64,000 bases of DNA, taken from Camarhynchus parvulus (lineage: Eukaryota; Chordata; Aves; Passeriformes; Thraupidae). Positions 59,061 through 64,000 of this stretch are shown piece after piece. The notes below the pieces were generated by a model. It was not told where the DNA came from, did not search any database, and was given only the letters and a program-made list of their open reading frames with translations. Made by a program: the position numbers and the translations under genes. The stretch spans positions 22,181,733-22,245,732 of the forward strand of contig NC_044574.1 of assembly GCF_901933205.1 (NCBI RefSeq). The letters are read 5' to 3'. Every line of letters begins with the position of its first letter. Positions within the stretch are counted from its first letter, which is position 1.

Positions 59061-62000
59061 GCGTGTAAGGAGGACAGCTTGCCAGTAGTGACACAGCTGT
59101 GAGCACTTGCTGGGGAAGGGGGAACAACAACAACCAAAAAAAAAACCCTAAAGGTACTAAGCTTACAGTAATTTCCAGGAATTCCCCAATTCTTGGAACT
59201 CGCCCATGTCGGTGAAAAACTGTCACTCAGATGAAACCAGCATTTTATTACACTGAGTGATACAGAAAGTACTTTAATGTAGTTCATTGGCGAACATACA
59301 CATCTTCTTGACACTTCAGTTCTCATCTTGTCTAAATCCACGGAGGTTTTAGAGGGTTTACAGTGTTGCAGCTGAAGTCTGAGGTCTGCCACTCACCCTA
59401 CCAAAGCAAAACAGAAGCAAAGATAAACAGAGATAAAGAGGCCAATTATTCAGGTGCTAATTTAGGAGCAAGTAAACCTGGATTCTTTTTAAGACTGCTT
59501 CCTACACACGAAATACAGCCTTACTAGTAGGGGGACTGTTAAAAACTGTTGGTGCCGCGGTACTAAAGTGAGGTTTCAGGATCACAATTTTGAATGCAAA
59601 CAGCTTTTTCACTCTCCAAAACTTCCAGATTAGAAGTTTGCATTTCAGTATTACAGCACGAATCCCACCAGTGCCCAAGCACTTATGAACATCCAGCTGC
59701 AGGTTCTAATTATTAGATACATAATTATCTGTGTACAAAAAAAAGTTAATTTTACCTCCTAAACTTTTAATATGCAAGAAATTTTTGAATTTGCCTTTTT
59801 TTTGACAATCAAAATAAATTTATTGTGTTCTTGTTTGTCTTTTTATTAATGCTTTTGCAGCATTTATCTCAGACAGGGAATTGTCATTCCCAATTATTTT
59901 CTAAGGGGCTTATATGTTTCCAAACCAAGTGAGTGCACAGATGTGATTCAGGTAAGTATACTAACACCCTTTTTTGTCATAGCCTTTCTGGATTGTAACC
60001 TAATGACTCACAAAGTCATCTGATCACAAATTTGCCTAACATTTCCAGCTAAGCCTAGCTTCCTTTTAGAACAGTAGGAATGCCAATGAACACTGACTTT
60101 GAAAAGGAATTCTAACCACAGTAACTTAAACTATTTGAAAGATTCAGGCCCTGAAAACAAAAGATTGACCTCCTTTGCAAGGCTTACCTCACCACACAAA
60201 AATTCAGTTAATTAGCAGTTTGTGGTGGGCTAGAATTTCTTTCGCCTCAAGTCTAAGGGTATGGTCATCGATTAATACCCCTGAGCTCTTCTCTGTCAAG
60301 AAGTTCCCAAGTCCTTCTATAAAGCCCACTTTTCTTCCTCTTCCAGGGACCCATGTGATTTACCGATGTCACTGGGCCAGTGGCAGAGACTACAGATAAC
60401 AGTCTGCTCAGCATTTGTCTTTAAAAATTGGGTGTCAGACCCTTACATGGAACTCACTGGAAGAGATTGCCCTCAGCAGATTTATTTATTACCTGTACAG
60501 TAGTGGTATCTTCCCTCAGAGCTCAGCATGACGTGCACCCTGACACGCTGTGTCTCAGCCAGAGTTTTACTGACTTAGTTTCCTTGACCACAATACTGGA
60601 TCACATCACATCATTATCACTGGAATAATTTTTTTCAGTGCATTTCTTTGGGAAAGGGCAAGGAATGGGAGAAAGGAACATTAAACACATACCCAGTTGT
60701 GCTTACTTCTTTCAATTTGCATTATGTCCAGAAAAATTGCAATATACACAAGATCATTTTAAGTCACGTTGTGCTATTAGGGGTTTAGGAGCTTTTCTTG
60801 ACATGTTTTGTATGTCTAAATTACATTATTTGTACCACACAAACCCAAATGATGTTTTTTTCTTTGTAAGAAATAAAGTAGTATAATTTGATACATGGTG
60901 TTTTACTCTGTTAGTAATCAAGTAGCATAATATATCATCTTTTAAGAAAGCTCTCAAGTCTCTATCTACAGCATGTAATTCTCTGATAAGCATGGAATGG
61001 CAGCTTTCTACCACTACACTAAAAAAGAAATCTTACAAAAATCTAGCAGGAAATTGCATCTTACTAATTTTGGTGTAACTCAGATATGACATAAGGCAGA
61101 CTACTACTCTAAGACTTGTTGATAAGACTGAGTTTTGAAAAATCTGCTGATAGGCCTGAAAACTGCAGAGGTTTTGTTATCCGGTAATTTCCTCTTCCTT
61201 TGAGTTTCTATGTTGCTGTCATGCATAAGTCATAGGTAGGCAGGTGTTTTAGTAGATCAAGACAAAATTTCAGTCTATGAATTAATTATAAGCAGGAGCT
61301 GCATGACTTTGCTAAATTCTCTAAAAGATATTAGGGCTTTTGTATCCTAAAATACAAATACCATATAAAAAGGTCATTCGTAGTAAACTGTTGTCATTAT
61401 AATGCAAGAGTTCTATTGTCCTTACATTGTAAGGGTTCCATATTTCTAGAATTTCATACCTCCTTGATGTTTCTTGTAGGCAGCTCCTCTAGGCACTGAC
61501 TCTTCCTTCTTCTCACAGTAGCCAACTGACTCCAGTTCCCCTCAACCAACCAATCCTCTCTTTTATAACACTTTTCTTACTGGCTACAGCTGTGGCCTGT
61601 TAAAGTCAGGCCTGCTCCCAATCTTTAATAACTGGCTGAGCTGCAACTCTTTGGGGGTAAGATTACTTTCTATACTTCTTTATTTACTTATGTTCTATCC
61701 CCCTACAGTAAACATGCTAAGAATACCTTCCAGCTCATACTTATCATTACAAAACCCTTTTAAAAGCCTGTTTTCCAGTGATTGATAATGGCCTGATTTT
61801 TTTTTGTTTTGTTTTGTTTTTAACATCAGTCTATAAGAATAACCCTGAAAATCTATGTTTAAGCAAAGGTGGAATAATATCATCAAACTGTATAGGAGCT
61901 AATCCTTAGGATATAAATATATCCAAGATTTCCACACTCACTGTGGTTTGTCAAACATCAGAATAGATCTTTGCCACATTTCTAATTGTTCATTAAGCTT

Positions 62001-64000
62001 ATAATGAAACTGATTCAAACTACTGATCAGACATTTTCCAAATTCAAATATTGTAATTTTTAGGTGTGCATATTTTTAAAACTAGAGATCAATTCTACTT
62101 GCTGCATATCCATTCTATTTAAGAACTCCGAATCCAGCTGCACAAACAGCCAATTGGTAATGTAAAATAGGGGAAACAACTGCTACTCCTTCCTTTATGG
62201 ATGGCTTACAAGTAGCTCTGATATTTACATGAAGTTTGTCTACCAAAAAGCTACCAAAAATGCATAGGAGACCTGAGTTTATTTGTGAAAGTTTATTTCT
62301 TTTAATGAGACTATTTCACTTTCTCTTGGAAAAAACCCAAACAATGCGCATATCCTTATTGAACACAGTCCAAGCAAGGTCAAAGTTCTGAACTTGGTCT
62401 TCTGCGATTGGCTCAGTCTCATTTGCTCCCCTTCAAAGGAGAGGTAATAAAATTCATCCACCAGTCTCCTCAAGGTGTTCAGAAGGTTAAATATTTAGAT
62501 TTTGGAGTTTATGAAGCATCATAAGAAATGAAATGTTAGCTATACCTCAATCAACCAGCAGGTGAATATCTAGGCCTTTTACGATTTGAAACTCACTATT
62601 ATTGTTATAGTATAACATTGATATTATTGTTAATAAAGAATCAGGGAAAATAACTTTGGAAATTAAATAATGCATTACACTTTTCATAGGCAGAGTTCTA
62701 TCATGAGGTAACATATTTCACTCAGGGTAAGACAAAATGACACAAAGCTTCACAAAAACTATAGGACTGCAGATAAGAATGAGCACTATAGTTAAATTCA
62801 CTTTTTGCATTTTTATCAACTGTTTATGTGTCCTTGGGATTCCTCTCAGCCACTTACTCAATGTATTATAAGTCAATTATTATTGTATGTCATACTGCAT
62901 ACCAGCCCCCATTTTTACTCAGACCTGTAAGCCAGTTCGACCCATACCCCATATTGTAATGCAATTAACAGTCAGTTTGATTTCCAGGAAGCTTTGTAAG
63001 ATAGTTCCCTGTACCATATCATAGATTTTGAGACTATCATTTTATAAGCTATTAATGTAATTTTATACAGGTATGAAAACACAATGATATTCAGTTTTGC
63101 TGTCTTCTTTTAATGGCTGTAAGTTTTTGTTAAAATTACTGAAGGACTCATGAAGTAGTCCCCTTAGCTATTTTGATATTGATTTATGACTTTTGAAACA
63201 AATGTGTAAAAGTGATCCCACAGAGTACTGTTTACTAATTACTTTTACAATGTATTGATGTTTTTTATTTCCTGTACCAATTCTGGTGACAATGAAGTTC
63301 GAATGAATTTTTTGGCTTACATATTGTATTCAACACTCAACTGCACATGCAAAATTCTCTCAAGAAATTATTAGATTAATTGACATACTCTTATCACAAA
63401 GCTACTTGTAAACCAACAGTAAAATTAATTAGCAACCTTTCATATAGTGGTGATGGGTGAATTAGAAACATTGAACTTGACTTCACTTTCAACACAAGTC
63501 TGCAAAGATAGAAATTCAAAATACATTCCCTGGGACAACATGAGGTTCCAGGAAGTTGAGAAGGCTCTATCTGCTGTCTTTTGCCAAAGCACACAATACT
63601 GGACAGACATGTGCCTGGACTAACCCATTCCAAGTCCTGTCCTAGGCCTGCACCCACACTTCTGAATACAGCCTTATGGGCTGGTGATCCCCCACTTCGC
63701 CAGGAATTGGTACATTTTAACCTACAGACAAGCTGAGAATCTTTTCTGCAGTACTACTGAATTATTGAATTTACAAGCCTAGAAATGAAAGCAGACAATT
63801 TATCCTCGCAATGCAAGGGAGTTAAGCTCCTGCTGTAAATGAAAGATTTCTAGTTGCTGACTAGGGTTTCTCCAAGAAATCTGTCATGAGAAAATCTAAA
63901 TCTAGTGGCTTTAATAATTTTTTTTCGAGTACCTGTGTTACAGGTGGGACCTTATTCTAGCTCTTCTGTCTCTCAATTATATTTAGAAGTTTTCAAGTTG
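59061..64000. other. Upstream flank of ARAP2, no gene recognised
   Basis: About 4.9 kb beyond the CpG island. The open frames here are short, lack family resemblance and have no convincing paired splice sites. A T-rich GTTTT-type run lies at about 61797-61821, and 61490-61660 is a possible degraded repeat. Nothing else can be supported. Confidence 0.6.
61490..61660 (+). repeat. Possible degraded LTR-like repeat
   Basis: A block with CCAACCAATCCTCTCTTTTATAA-like composition near 61546 (positions 61546-61568), then ACTGGCTACAGCTGTGGCC and CTGCAACTCTTTGGGGG. It reminds me of bird LTR-type repeats with a TATAA-like box, but I cannot name the family or define ends. Confidence 0.25.

Noticed and set aside
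58256..59088. Long overlapping open frames (over 200 codons) on both strands in the CpG island
   Set aside because: High GC depletes stop codons. The translations are low-complexity Pro/Arg/Ala/Gly-rich with no family resemblance, and the frames overlap on opposite strands.
1..64000. CRISPR arrays, operons, riboswitches, tRNA or rRNA genes
   Set aside because: None seen. The window is vertebrate nuclear DNA with one large spliced gene, and the short repeats present are microsatellites or transposable elements.

Overview
This 64 kb window is vertebrate nuclear DNA, most likely from a bird. It is AT-rich and intron-dominated, has a single CpG island, and carries interspersed repeats that I recognise as avian: CR1 LINE copies and bird-type LTRs, including ERVL-like ones. 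I cannot tell the species from the sequence.

The only gene I can support is the 5' part of ARAP2 (ArfGAP with RhoGAP domain, ankyrin repeat and PH domain 2), on the minus strand. From right to left: CpG-island promoter and non-coding exon 1 (about 58.3-59.1 kb; donor at 58538); exon 2 with the start codon and SAM domain (52359-53372); short linker exons 3 (45028-45107) and 4 (40406-40488); exon 5 (39264-39620), ending inside PH domain 1; exons 6 (36229-36298) and 7 (30318-30438), completing most of PH1; exon 8 (27474-27655), with the PH1 C-terminal helix and the start of PH2; a 26.3 kb intron; and exon 9 (1070-1185) in PH2. The rest of PH2, ArfGAP, ankyrin repeats, later PH domains, RhoGAP and RA lie off the left edge. 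The eight coding pieces total 1850 nt (616 codons plus 2 nt) and join in one frame if exon 2 uses the upstream of two possible donors.

The introns hold repeats. Intron 8 carries a retroviral LTR with a primer-binding-like site and structured leader, fused to a 5'-truncated CR1 (17.98-19.93 kb), a small CR1 fragment (22.83-22.94 kb) and a truncated LTR-like repeat (26.0-26.4 kb). Intron 6 has an ERVL-type LTR (31.04-31.59 kb), and intron 3 has another (40.76-41.19 kb) with a perfect 5-bp target duplication. From 59.1 to 64 kb lies the upstream flank, with no gene that I can see.

The strongest observation is the exon 2/exon 3 junction. The better-looking donor puts exon 3 out of frame and gives a premature stop, although that frame still encodes a stretch resembling mammalian ARAP2. 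A weaker donor 22 nt upstream restores the frame. This suggests a lineage-specific splice or reading-frame change, a regulated truncated isoform, or an assembly indel. I found no new multi-gene system.
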